DNA of 42,751 nucleotides from contig JAFSRI010000051.1 of the NCBI GenBank assembly GCA_017446155.1, positions 1-42,751 on the forward strand, in the 5' to 3' direction. Numbering within the stretch: position 1 is the first letter of the stretch; each line of letters begins with the position of its first letter. Source of the DNA: Clostridia bacterium. Its GTDB lineage: Bacteria; Bacillota; Clostridia; Oscillospirales; CAG-272. The notes beneath the pieces were generated by a model, which was not told the DNA's origin, made no database searches, and worked only from the letters and a program-made list of their open reading frames with translations. Made by a program: the position numbers and the translations under genes. Shown here one piece after another: positions 25,369-33,793 of the stretch.

Positions 25369-26592
25369 TTATTCAACGATGAATTTTTGGTAATTCTTTT
25401 TGCCTTTTTTGATTACGACGTTGTCGTTGAATTTTTCACGCTCGACGGAAGTATATACGTCCGTTACTTTTTCGTCGCAAAGAAGAACTCCGCCCTGCTG
25501 GATAAGGCGTCTGGCGTCGCCTTTTGAGGGAGCAAGCGCGCTTTTTACGAGCATATCGAGAACGGAAATTTTGCCGTCGGTAAAGTCGGCTTCCGAAAGG
25601 GAAGTGGTGGGCATATGTTCAACGTCTCCCGCGCCCGAGAAAAGCGCGCGAGCGGACGCCTGTGCCTTGTCGGCTTCTTCTTTGCCGTGAACGAGCTGAG
25701 TGAGCTCATATGCGAGAATCTCTTTCTTTTCATTTATGCGGCTTTCATCCCATTTGTCCATCTCTTCAATTTCTTCAATGGGCAGGAAAGTGAGCATGCG
25801 GATGCATTTCATAACGTCGGCGTCGCCTACGTTTCTCCAATACTGATAAAAGTCGAACGGGGAGGTCTTGTTCGGATCGAGCCATACGGCGTTGCCCGCG
25901 GTTTTACCCATTTTGTGCCCCTGAGAGTCGGTGAGGAGCGTTATTGTCATGGCGTATGCGTCCTTGCCGAGCTTTTTGCGGATAAGCTCAGTACCGCCGA
26001 GCATATTCGACCACTGATCGTCTCCGCCAAACTGCATATTGCAGCCGTATTCCTTAAACAAATGATAAAAGTCGTATGACTGCATTATCATATAGTTGAA
26101 TTCAAAGAAACTGAGTCCTCTTTCCATGCGCTGTTTATAACATTCGGCGCGAAGCATATTGTTTACGGAAAAGCATGTTCCGACTTCGCGGAGAAGCTCG
26201 ACGTAGTTTAAATCGAGCAGCCAATCGGCATTGTTTACCATCATCGCCTTGCCTTCGCCGAATTCGATGAATTTTTCCATTTGTTTTCTGAAACATTCGG
26301 CGTTGTGGTCGATGTCCGCCTTTGTCAGCATTTTTCTCATATCGGTTCTGCCTGAGGGGTCGCCTATCATTGTTGTGCCGCCGCCGATAAGCGCAACCGG
26401 CTGGTTGCCTGCCATTTGCAGACGTTTCATCATTGTAAGCGCCATGAAATGTCCTGCCGTAAGACTGTCTGCCGTACAGTCAAAACCGATATAGAATTTT
26501 GCGCCGCCGCGGTTGATAAGATCGCGTATTTCGGGCTCGTCGGTGACTTGTGCTATAAGGCCGCGAGCTTGAAGTTCTTCATAAATTTGCAT
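25369..26592 (-). CDS. tyrS: Tyrosyl-tRNA synthetase
   Basis: A 407-aa class I synthetase that charges tRNA-Tyr. The Rossmann core has the HIGH-region sequence SLTAGHFMAL (the first His of HIGH is Thr) and GGGTTMIGDPSGRT. The KMSKS equivalent is KMGKT, a normal TyrRS variant, and an S4-like RNA-binding domain forms the C-terminus (from about 340, DARRLIQQGGV). AAAGGAT precedes the ATG. Single gene ended by the terminator at 25272. Confidence 0.94.
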   Translation of the reverse strand: MQIYEELQARGLIAQVTDEPEIRDLINRGGAKFYIGFDCTADSLTAGHFMALTMMKRLQMAGNQPVALIGGGTTMIGDPSGRTDMRKMLTKADIDHNAECFRKQMEKFIEFGEGKAMMVNNADWLLDLNYVELLREVGTCFSVNNMLRAECYKQRMERGLSFFEFNYMIMQSYDFYHLFKEYGCNMQFGGDDQWSNMLGGTELIRKKLGKDAYAMTITLLTDSQGHKMGKTAGNAVWLDPNKTSPFDFYQYWRNVGDADVMKCIRMLTFLPIEEIEEMDKWDESRINEKKEILAYELTQLVHGKEEADKAQASARALFSGAGDVEHMPTTSLSEADFTDGKISVLDMLVKSALAPSKGDARRLIQQGGVLLCDEKVTDVYTSVEREKFNDNVVIKKGKKNYQKFIVE

Positions 26593-26698
26593 TGTTTTTT
26601 ATCCTTTCTGTCATATGTAATATGTGAAAAATTTAATTATCTTTTTTTTAAAAATACTAACGGTTTTGCCTGAACAAATTGCGGGTTATCGTAAACAT

Positions 26699-26832
26699 GC
26701 GCGCGCCGCGCGTTCCGTCGCAGACGGAACCGCGCCGCGATGCCGCGGTGAGCAAAGCCGTGGTGAGAAGTAAATGAGCACGCGGCATCGCGGCTTGCTC
26801 AAATGCCGGGCATTTGAGCGGCGCGGCGCGCC
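26699..26832 (-). repeat. GC-rich cruciform repeat, copy A
   Basis: A 134-bp element bounded by GCGCGCCGCGC and GCGGCGCGGCGCGC inverted ends. Inside are three palindromic arms: GTTCCGTC/GACGGAAC (26712-26730), a central long stem CGCGATGCCGCG/CGCGGCATCGCG, and CAAATGCC/GGCATTTG near 26800-26817. The arm order is the reverse of copies B and C, so it is inserted in the opposite orientation. It fills most of the gap between tyrS and recN. Confidence 0.75.
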
Positions 26833-26841
26833 TGCGCAAAA

Positions 26842-28515
26842 TCATTTTCCGCTTGCTTCGTCGAGCATCTCCGTTGCCGCCGTCAAAGTTTTGTCGGTTA
26901 TTTTTTCTGCGCCTATAATACGCGCTATCTCATTTATTCTACCTTCTCGGTCAAGTATTTTCGACGTTGACTGAGTCCTGCCGTCTACCTCATGTTTTGA
27001 AACGTGCAAGTGCATATCCGCTTGCGCCGCTATTTGCGGCGAGTGAGTTACGCAAATAACTTGCGATGTTTTTGCACAATCGACGAGTTTTTTCCCGATT
27101 TTATATGAAGTTTTGCCTGAAATTCCGGTGTCTATTTCATCAAATATAAGAGTCGGCGTCTGTTCCTTGTCAGCAAGCGCGCATTTAAGCGCCAGCATCG
27201 TTCTTGATAATTCCCCTCCGGATGCGATTTTTGACAGCGGTGCCAACGGTTCTCCGGCGTTGGCGGATATTAGAAAACGGACTTGATCCACACCTTTCGG
27301 TGTAAACGTCTCTGAACGTTCAACTTCGACCTTGAATCTTACTTTTATCATTTCAAGGTATTTTAACTCCGCTTCCATGCGGGCTTCCAACATTTCGGCG
27401 GCGGTCTTGCGTTTTGCGGTGATCTCACCGGCAATGGAAGACATTTGCTTTCTTATTCCGTTAAGTTCGTCCGTCAACTCTTCTATTTTCTCGTCGGAGG
27501 TTTCGATCTCTTCAAGCTCCGCTTTTGCGTCGTCGCGGAATTTGAGTATCTCTTCAACCGTTGTTCCGTATTTGTGTTGGAGTCGTTTTAGTGTGTCAAG
27601 TCTTTCTTCGATTTTATCGAGTGCGTCCGTCGGGTTTTTCACCCCCGTGTCACATTCTTTCGACACCTCGTCGGCTATTTCTTCGCATTTATACGTAAAT
27701 TCCGTAAGATAATCGATATATTCGTTTGCTTTCGGCATTATCTCAACAAGGTCCGTCAGCGCTTCCGTTGCTTTTTTTGCTAAGTCAGAGGCGGTATATC
27801 CCTTTTCTGTACGGTAAAGCGCGCGAGTTATCAGGTGATCGATCTTTGAGAGCTTTTCCGCACTTTGAATTTTCATCCGCAAAGCGATAAGATTTTCTTC
27901 CTCGTTTTCCTTCGGCGCCGCGAAGTTTATATCGTCTATCTGAAATTTCAGAATTTCGATGCGCCGTTGTTTTTCACGTTCGTCGCGTGTGAGGGAAGCG
28001 ATTCGGCTCTTTATGCGGAGCGCGTCGTTATACAAAGCGGAGTATTGTTCAAGTTCATGTGCCGCGTTTGAGAATGCGTCGAGATAATCTATGTGATTTT
28101 CCTCACACAAAAGTGCTTGACTTTGATGTTGACCGTGAATGTTTATCAGTATCATCGCCGCGTCACGTAAAAGCGATACCGGTACGGCGCGCCCGTTTAT
28201 TCTTGCGGTGCCGCCGCCGTCGTTCAGCTCTCGCGAAAGCATAGCCTCGCCACCGTCACAGCTTATGCCGAGCTGCATGAGCTTCTTTTCGGCGCTGTCG
28301 GGTATTTGCGAGAAAAGCGCGGAAACAAACGCGCTGTCCTCCCCCGAACGAATCATTTCCTTTGACGAACGCGTGCCGCATATCAAAGCGATCGAACCGA
28401 TTATTATCGATTTACCGGCCCCCGTTTCCCCTGTCAAAACGTTGAAACGCGGAGAAAACGTTATGCGCTGTTCTTTTATTATCGCAACATTGCGTATGTA
28501 AAGCTCTTTGAGCAT
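26842..28515 (-). CDS. recN: DNA repair protein RecN
   Basis: A 557-aa SMC-like ATPase for double-strand break repair. Walker A GETGAGKS is at 29-36, a long central coiled coil covers about 150-400, and the signature ASGGELSRTMLALK and Walker B LIFDEIDTGISG lie near the C-terminus. AAGGAGG precedes the ATG. It is the last gene of the tlyA-nadK-argR-recN series, 22 nt after argR. Copy A of the GC-rich repeat begins 9 nt past its stop. Confidence 0.95.
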   Translation of the reverse strand: MLKELYIRNVAIIKEQRITFSPRFNVLTGETGAGKSIIIGSIALICGTRSSKEMIRSGEDSAFVSALFSQIPDSAEKKLMQLGISCDGGEAMLSRELNDGGGTARINGRAVPVSLLRDAAMILINIHGQHQSQALLCEENHIDYLDAFSNAAHELEQYSALYNDALRIKSRIASLTRDEREKQRRIEILKFQIDDINFAAPKENEEENLIALRMKIQSAEKLSKIDHLITRALYRTEKGYTASDLAKKATEALTDLVEIMPKANEYIDYLTEFTYKCEEIADEVSKECDTGVKNPTDALDKIEERLDTLKRLQHKYGTTVEEILKFRDDAKAELEEIETSDEKIEELTDELNGIRKQMSSIAGEITAKRKTAAEMLEARMEAELKYLEMIKVRFKVEVERSETFTPKGVDQVRFLISANAGEPLAPLSKIASGGELSRTMLALKCALADKEQTPTLIFDEIDTGISGKTSYKIGKKLVDCAKTSQVICVTHSPQIAAQADMHLHVSKHEVDGRTQSTSKILDREGRINEIARIIGAEKITDKTLTAATEMLDEASGK

Positions 28516-28537
28516 AAACGCATCCTCCTTTTTGCCG

Positions 28538-28993
28538 TCAGACTATCCCCAAAATATTCCTTATCATGTTGGCGGCCTCTACCGCTACCGCCTGATTTTT
28601 AACAACGATAAATATTGTGTCGTCACCGGCAAGACTTCCGATTATTTTGTTGCCGGCAAGCGAATCTATCGCCGCTGCGGCTGCGTTTGCCATTCCGGAA
28701 AATGTCTTTACGACGATGATATTTTCCGCACTTGCGACGGAAATGACCGTTTCGCCGAGAATGTTGCGGAATTTCGATTCCGTCCCCGTCGGTTCTTTTC
28801 TGGGGGAAATATATTTATATTTGCCGCCCTCATACGTGGTTTTTACAAGCCCCAACTGCTTTATATCTCTCGATATTGTGGCTTGGGTAACGTTAAACCC
28901 GTGCTTTTTAAGTTCCTCGATAAGTTCGTCCTGAGTTTCAATCTCTTTTTCGGCTATTATTTCAAGGATCCTTGAATGTCTTATGCTTTTCAT
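28538..28993 (-). CDS. argR: Arginine repressor ArgR
   Basis: A 151-aa arginine-responsive transcription regulator. The N-terminal winged helix (TQATISRDIKQLGL around 37-50) binds ARG boxes; the C-terminal domain (NIIVVKTFSGMANAAAAAID and GDDTIFI) forms the hexamer and binds arginine. AAAGGAAT before the internal ATG at 28993 sets the start; the frame is open 14 codons further but without a ribosome site. Position between nadK and recN is the standard Bacillota arrangement. Confidence 0.93.
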   Translation of the reverse strand: MKSIRHSRILEIIAEKEIETQDELIEELKKHGFNVTQATISRDIKQLGLVKTTYEGGKYKYISPRKEPTGTESKFRNILGETVISVASAENIIVVKTFSGMANAAAAAIDSLAGNKIIGSLAGDDTIFIVVKNQAVAVEAANMIRNILGIV

Positions 28994-29086
28994 ATTTGAT
29001 TCCTTTCGGTATTTTTTTGGTTTCCGTTCTGCCAAAATATCGGGTTATGTAGGCTGTACGGACATATATCGCGTTTGAAAACCCGC

Positions 29087-29956
29087 TCACATCACATACA
29101 TTTTCTTGCTTAAAATGTTAAAGAAATTGTCGTCGCCTATACGTACGATCTTTGTTTTGTACTCTGCCTTTTTTATCTCTATCGCCGCGTCTTTTGACAC
29201 CTGTATCGAGCCGTGTCCGTCGGAGGTGATGCATATATCGCTTTCCGCACCGCCGGAACAGCCGGAGATCGTTATTACCGAATCCGCCGCAAACACGATA
29301 GGACGAGAAGTAAGCGAGTGTGGGCAGATGGGAGTCATACAGAAAAGCTCGGTGCAAGTGTCAATAACGGGGCCGCCGGCTGAAAGCGAATATGCCGTGG
29401 AGCCTGTCGGCGTTGAAATAATAACGCCGTCCGCACGAAAACTTATGTCGGCTTTGCCGTTGCAATTTATATTGAAATCGGCGGTTTTGGAACGCGTCGC
29501 GCTTGTCACCGTCACATCGTTTAATGCATAAAATTCATGTGAAATGCCGGAGTCTATTATCTTTACCTTTGCCATCATGCGCTCGTCTATTGTATAGTTG
29601 CCGTCCGCAATTTCAGACAGTTTTCTTATTTCGTCACGTTCGAGCGTCGTCAGAAACCCGAGATGTCCCAAATTTATGCCGAGAACCGGCAGGTCGTGCG
29701 TCGATGCTTTTTCGCAATATTCAAGCATTGTACCGTCGCCGCCGAGAACTATCATCATATCGACGTTTCTCAACAGTTCCTCGACGTATGTATAATAAAA
29801 GACGTCGTCTTTCGATTCACCGAGGACACCACGGTATCTTCTGTCGGCGCAGACATCTATATCAAACGCAAGAAGCGTTTTTACAACTTTTCTCGAATAT
29901 GAAAAATCCGGATCCCGTTCGGGATTGACAAACAGGGCGGCTCTTATCTTTTTCAT
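29087..29956 (-). CDS. nadK: NAD kinase
   Basis: A 289-aa enzyme phosphorylating NAD to NADP. The diagnostic GGDGT is at 72-76, followed by LGINLGHLGFL, and RADGVIISTPTGSTAYSLSAGGP binds the nucleotide. AAAGGAGAAG precedes the ATG. It lies 15 nt after tlyA and 93 nt before argR. Confidence 0.95.
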   Translation of the reverse strand: MKKIRAALFVNPERDPDFSYSRKVVKTLLAFDIDVCADRRYRGVLGESKDDVFYYTYVEELLRNVDMMIVLGGDGTMLEYCEKASTHDLPVLGINLGHLGFLTTLERDEIRKLSEIADGNYTIDERMMAKVKIIDSGISHEFYALNDVTVTSATRSKTADFNINCNGKADISFRADGVIISTPTGSTAYSLSAGGPVIDTCTELFCMTPICPHSLTSRPIVFAADSVITISGCSGGAESDICITSDGHGSIQVSKDAAIEIKKAEYKTKIVRIGDDNFFNILSKKMYVM

Positions 29957-29971
29957 TATATGCTTCTCCTT

Positions 29972-30745
29972 TTATCTTACCGTTTTTGCTATTTCTTCTG
30001 CTGAAACGGCATAAGGTTTATTTTTTATAAAATATGCAATATATTCGCGGTTTCCGTCGCCTCCCTCTATCGGTGAAGCGGCGATCCCGTGCGGATAAAG
30101 CCCGCAAGAGGCGGCAGATGAGAAAAGTTCTTCTATTACAATACCGTGTATCTTGCGATCTTTGACTATGCCGTTTTTGTTCAAGTGCTTTTTTCCCGCT
30201 TCAAACTGAGGCTTGATGAGTGAAATGAATATTCCTCCGTTGTCGAGCACATCTGAGACAGCATTATAGACGAGCCGTTGAGAGATAAATGACACGTCAC
30301 AGGTGACAACGTCTATTTTATCATTAAACATATCTCTTGATATATTTCTTGCGTTTATACCTTCCATGGATATTACGCGTCTGTCTGAAAGCAGAGTGCG
30401 GTCGAGCTGACCGTGACCCACGTCTGTGGCATAGACCTTGGCGGCATGATGTTGCAGAAGGCAATCCGTAAAGCCTCCGGTGGAGGCGCCTATGTCGAGC
30501 GCCGTCATGCCTGTTACGTCGAGTTTAAAAACGTCGAGTGCCGCTTCCAGTTTATATCCGCCGCGCCCGACGAATTTCGACGGGTTTAATATCGTTATAT
30601 TTTCAAGCGGCGTATAATCGGGTATATTTTCTGATGGCTTGGATATTTGTTTGCCGTCAATGCTGACGCCTGAATTTATCAGTGCCGCCGCATGTGTACG
30701 GCTTTTGGCAAGTCCGTGAGAAAAAGGAAATAAGTCTGCTCTCAT
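29972..30745 (-). CDS. tlyA: TlyA-family rRNA 2'-O-methyltransferase
   Basis: A 257-aa SAM-dependent rRNA methyltransferase, hemolysin-A-like by name. An N-terminal S4 RNA-binding domain (about 1-60) is followed by an FtsJ-like fold with the SAM loop ALDIGASTGGFTDCLL (82-97) and catalytic-type lysines (GYK65 near the domain start). The ribosome site is weak (AUGGAAAAACC), and an out-of-frame ATG lies 13 nt upstream. First gene of its operon, with a promoter at 30822-30850. Confidence 0.92.
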   Translation of the reverse strand: MRADLFPFSHGLAKSRTHAAALINSGVSIDGKQISKPSENIPDYTPLENITILNPSKFVGRGGYKLEAALDVFKLDVTGMTALDIGASTGGFTDCLLQHHAAKVYATDVGHGQLDRTLLSDRRVISMEGINARNISRDMFNDKIDVVTCDVSFISQRLVYNAVSDVLDNGGIFISLIKPQFEAGKKHLNKNGIVKDRKIHGIVIEELFSSAASCGLYPHGIAASPIEGGDGNREYIAYFIKNKPYAVSAEEIAKTVR

Positions 30746-30821
30746 ATGGTTTTTCCATGTTTAAAAAATGTAAATTCGGGATCCGAAACAAATTTTTATG
30801 CAAATTTTATAAGTGTATTAT

Positions 30822-30850
30822 ATTATATCATGTACAAATAAAATATGCAA
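30822..30850 (-). promoter_or_regulatory. Sigma-A promoter of the tlyA-nadK-argR-recN operon
   Basis: On the minus strand TTGCAT (30845-30850) and TATAAT (30822-30827) are 17 bp apart. A second overlapping TATAAT at 30817-30822 exists. Confidence 0.7.
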
Positions 30851-31156
30851 GCGAAAATGCATAAAAATTTATTTATATTTAAAAAAACAAACAGACTTTA
30901 ATCAAAGCGCCATGGCAGGCGTTATTCAACGATATAAAAATACCGAATTTTTAAAATTGACGCATACTTTTTAACGCACCGGAAATTTCGGGATGAGTAT
31001 TTCTTTGATAAATAAGACTTTTAAACATGGGGCTGTTATGGCATTCTAATTCAAATGTAAATAATCCGCCGACAATCTTTTGTGAAGTCGGCGGATCGAG
31101 ATAGTGAAAGCTGTATTGAAACATATGGCTGTTATACAGGCGGAGATTTTGCATAA
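30851..31156. other. Gene-free stretch with one inverted repeat
   Basis: No credible gene. A 10-bp inverted repeat (ATCCGCCGAC 31064-31073 / GTCGGCGGAT 31087-31096) forms a hairpin without a T-run. Two similar short phrases (ACATGGGGCTGTTATG near 31025 and ACATATGGCTGTTATA near 31121) flank it, suggesting a decayed duplicated or mobile piece. Confidence 0.4.
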
Positions 31157-31289
31157 GCGCGCCGCGCAGCGCAAATGCCGTTGGCATTTGCGCGCGCGGC
31201 GTTGCCGCGGGGAAGTGCCGCGTGGGATTTCACCCGCAATAACGCGGCAACGCCGCGGCATTCCGCCAAAGGCGGAAAGCGCGGCGCGC
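31157..31289 (+). repeat. GC-rich cruciform repeat, copy B
   Basis: A 133-bp element with inverted ends GCGCGCCGCGC / GCGCGGCGCGC. The arms in order are GCAAATGCC/GGCATTTGC, the central GGCGTTGCCGCG/CGCGGCAACGCC around a variable loop, and TTCCGCC/GGCGGAA. It ends 6 nt past the stop codon of the minus-strand GH78-like gene, in the same orientation as copy C. Confidence 0.78.
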
Positions 31290-31294
31290 ACCTG

Positions 31295-33427
31295 TCAATG
31301 TTCGATATACCCCATGCCGTCAAGCCAATAAAGAACATGAGAAGCAAATCCGTGGTTACAGCTTGCGTTCGGGTTTTCGTTTTCCCATAAAGTACCCGTA
31401 ACTTTTGCCATCTTTGCAAAAAAGCCGAGAATATTATCCATCAATTTTTCATATTCACCGTTGATGAACAAAAGTTCAAGTCGCAAATAGTTTCCTATAA
31501 ACGTGTTTGACGGGTAAATTTCTTTCCATTTTGCGTCGTCGGTGAAGTTAGGCCAATCATATGGTTTTACACGTTGCGGACCGAAATCGTAAAGCATCCT
31601 TTGCCACAGTTCGTTGTTTTTTTCAACCGTTGCCACGCCGCAGAAAAATGCATAATATTGGCATGTTTCGGTACATTCCCCCGAAAGAGTAAGTTTTCCG
31701 TCCTCTTGCCGTATGGCATTGTCACAGTAGAAACCGTTTTCGTTAATTGCCGTTTCGTTAATTGTTTTTGCAATTTTGTCGGCTTTTTCGGAATATGATT
31801 TATCTCCGTAAAGGGCTGACACCGAGCGGAGCATTTTCGCATAAAGCATATTTGACGGGAAGTTTACGTCTTGCGTTAGCTCATTCGCCTTCGACCATTC
31901 TACAAATACCCAACTTTCAAGTTTTTCAAGCAGACCGTCGGAGTTTTCAAACTTCTCGAAATATTTAAGCAAAGCAAACACCTTTTCTTTTGCCGCCGCA
32001 ATGAATTCCAAATCGCTTGTGCGTTTGAAATATTCTTCAAGCTCTATAACATACCACATCGCCCAGTTCGGTATGAAAGAGCCGTTGAAATGATCGCCGG
32101 GGTAACACATCGGAAGCATACCGTGCGGCAATGCACGGAAACTGTCCGGAAGAATAAAGTTTTCAAGAAATACGTGTTCAATTTCGCTTTTGCCCGTCAA
32201 CACTTTTTCAACTCTGCTTGTAAAGAAACTGTCACAAAGCCAACCGGCTCGTTCTCTCGACGGGCAATCCATATAAATGGTGAATGTGTTTTGACGGTAT
32301 GTTTCTATTGCGGCGTCAAAAATTAAGCCGAGAGTTTTGTCGTCGCTTTTTAATTTTACGTCCGGTTTTTCAGCCTCAAAACAAATTATTCCGAGGCTAT
32401 CTACCGTTATCGAACCGTTTATCGGATAAACGGCAATATATTGCATGCTGTACGGTTCAAAACTTTCAAGCGTTTGTTTGCCTGCCGTGATATGCCATAA
32501 AATGGCGCGCGTCATACCTCCGAATCGATAATCGACTTTGTTTGAGTCGGACAATACCTCGCTGAATGTGATAAGCACGTCGGCGGGATTGTCAGCGGTT
32601 ACTTCAAGTGACACTTTACCCGTCGTGTCATGTTTCATTTTGAAAACGGCGTAGTTATCGTCAGCTATCTTTACGTTTTCAGCGGTTTCATCAACCGCTT
32701 CAACGTCGTCAATATCTATATTTCTGCACAAAAGGTGCAAGTCGGTTGTTATTTCGTCAAGCCTGTACCCTTTGTACATCACGTCATCGACGATCGTCAA
32801 CTGCCTCGGATATTTAAGTTCCGCCTTGTGATCGCCCATGTGATATTTGCCGCGGAACACGACTTTCTCGGCAGACTCATAGGGGTAAATGTTAAGCGCG
32901 CTGTCACGATAAATAAACGTTTTTTTCTCTGTCGGAACAACGTCTGTTACGTTGTTTTTTATTTCGCGCAAATCGTAAATTTCAACAAATGTCCTTTGAT
33001 AAGTATATCTGCCTACTTTTTGTTCATGTTCGTCAACTACTCTGCATGAAAAGCCCGTTTTTCCCGTGGCGGCGATTATTATGCCGTTCGCACATAGCTC
33101 GGCGCATAAAAAAGAGGGTTGATCGAGCGTATAAAAGCTGTTGACGTTATAGCCGGCTACGGTGATTGAGAGCGTATTTTCATCATTCGTCAATAATTCG
33201 GAAATATCAATTTCATCGACACGGTAAAACCCGTGGGCACATCTCGCCGGGCCGAACGCAATGAATTTTCCGTTTATTCGTATGTTATATACACTTGAAC
33301 CGGTGACTGAAAGCGTAACGTTTTTTTGCTTTTTAATGATAGTTGAAAATTCAAGCCAAAGGTTCTTCTCGTATTCTTTTCCTTCCGCCCAAACCGGTAT
33401 GGCGGATGTGAAATAATATTTTTTCAT
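31295..33427 (-). CDS. GH78-like alpha-L-rhamnosidase family protein
   Basis: A 710-aa cytosolic protein (no signal peptide). N-terminal beta domains (to ~340) resemble the rhamnosidase N-terminal modules. The (alpha/alpha)6 barrel begins about 360, with DCPSRERAGWLCDS (387-400) matching the GH78 DCP-RDE-LGW-GD motif that carries the general acid region. Catalytic residues elsewhere are not certain, so some related glycan activity is possible. AAAGGA lies before the ATG. The gene has its own promoter (33459-33487) and is bracketed by copies B and C of the GC-rich repeat. Expected role: trimming rhamnose or similar sugars from imported plant glycosides. Confidence 0.78.
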   Translation of the reverse strand: MKKYYFTSAIPVWAEGKEYEKNLWLEFSTIIKKQKNVTLSVTGSSVYNIRINGKFIAFGPARCAHGFYRVDEIDISELLTNDENTLSITVAGYNVNSFYTLDQPSFLCAELCANGIIIAATGKTGFSCRVVDEHEQKVGRYTYQRTFVEIYDLREIKNNVTDVVPTEKKTFIYRDSALNIYPYESAEKVVFRGKYHMGDHKAELKYPRQLTIVDDVMYKGYRLDEITTDLHLLCRNIDIDDVEAVDETAENVKIADDNYAVFKMKHDTTGKVSLEVTADNPADVLITFSEVLSDSNKVDYRFGGMTRAILWHITAGKQTLESFEPYSMQYIAVYPINGSITVDSLGIICFEAEKPDVKLKSDDKTLGLIFDAAIETYRQNTFTIYMDCPSRERAGWLCDSFFTSRVEKVLTGKSEIEHVFLENFILPDSFRALPHGMLPMCYPGDHFNGSFIPNWAMWYVIELEEYFKRTSDLEFIAAAKEKVFALLKYFEKFENSDGLLEKLESWVFVEWSKANELTQDVNFPSNMLYAKMLRSVSALYGDKSYSEKADKIAKTINETAINENGFYCDNAIRQEDGKLTLSGECTETCQYYAFFCGVATVEKNNELWQRMLYDFGPQRVKPYDWPNFTDDAKWKEIYPSNTFIGNYLRLELLFINGEYEKLMDNILGFFAKMAKVTGTLWENENPNASCNHGFASHVLYWLDGMGYIEH

Positions 33428-33458
33428 ATGTTACGTCCTTTTTGTTTTATTTAATTGA

Positions 33459-33487
33459 ATTATATCATTCGGCAATTTATGTGTCAA
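33459..33487 (-). promoter_or_regulatory. Sigma-A promoter of the first GH78-like gene
   Basis: On the minus strand TTGACA (33482-33487) and TATAAT (33459-33464) are 17 bp apart, with an extended -10 TG. Confidence 0.85.
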
Positions 33488-33523
33488 TGACAAAATTTAA
33501 AAGTGTTTTGCATTTGAGCTGTC

Positions 33524-33652
33524 GCGCGCCGCGCCGCGCAAATGCAACGCATTTGCGCGGGCGGCGTTGCCGCGGGGGAGATGTAGATGCGGTGAAAAAA
33601 TGCATGCGGCAACGCCGCCGCTGTTCCGCCGGAGGCGGAACGCGCGGCGCGC
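33524..33652 (+). repeat. GC-rich cruciform repeat, copy C
   Basis: A 129-bp element with inverted ends GCGCGCCGCGC / GCGCGGCGCGC. The arms are GCAAATGC/GCATTTGC, the central GGCGGCGTTGCCGC/GCGGCAACGCCGCC with a variable ~32-nt loop, and TTCCGCC/GGCGGAA. It lies between two divergent promoters. Confidence 0.78.
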
Positions 33653-33687
33653 CCCACACACAAATCAGCAAATCAGAACATTTGTTC

Positions 33688-33716
33688 TTGACTTTCAGCA
33701 TAAAATATGGTATAAT
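33688..33716 (+). promoter_or_regulatory. Sigma-A promoter of the collagen-like protein operon
   Basis: TTGACT (33688-33693) and TATAAT (33711-33716) are 17 bp apart. Confidence 0.8.
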
Positions 33717-33793
33717 ATATGTGCGTCAAGTTGTAAAACAGGGGGACGTTTTACTTTTTGGCAGAAAAAACGAACATATTTTCGGAGGTATAT

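Noticed and set aside
30951..31187. A 78-codon minus-strand frame ahead of repeat copy B
   Set aside because: It starts inside the GC-rich repeat, has no ribosome site or known domain, and covers the hairpin at 31064-31096.
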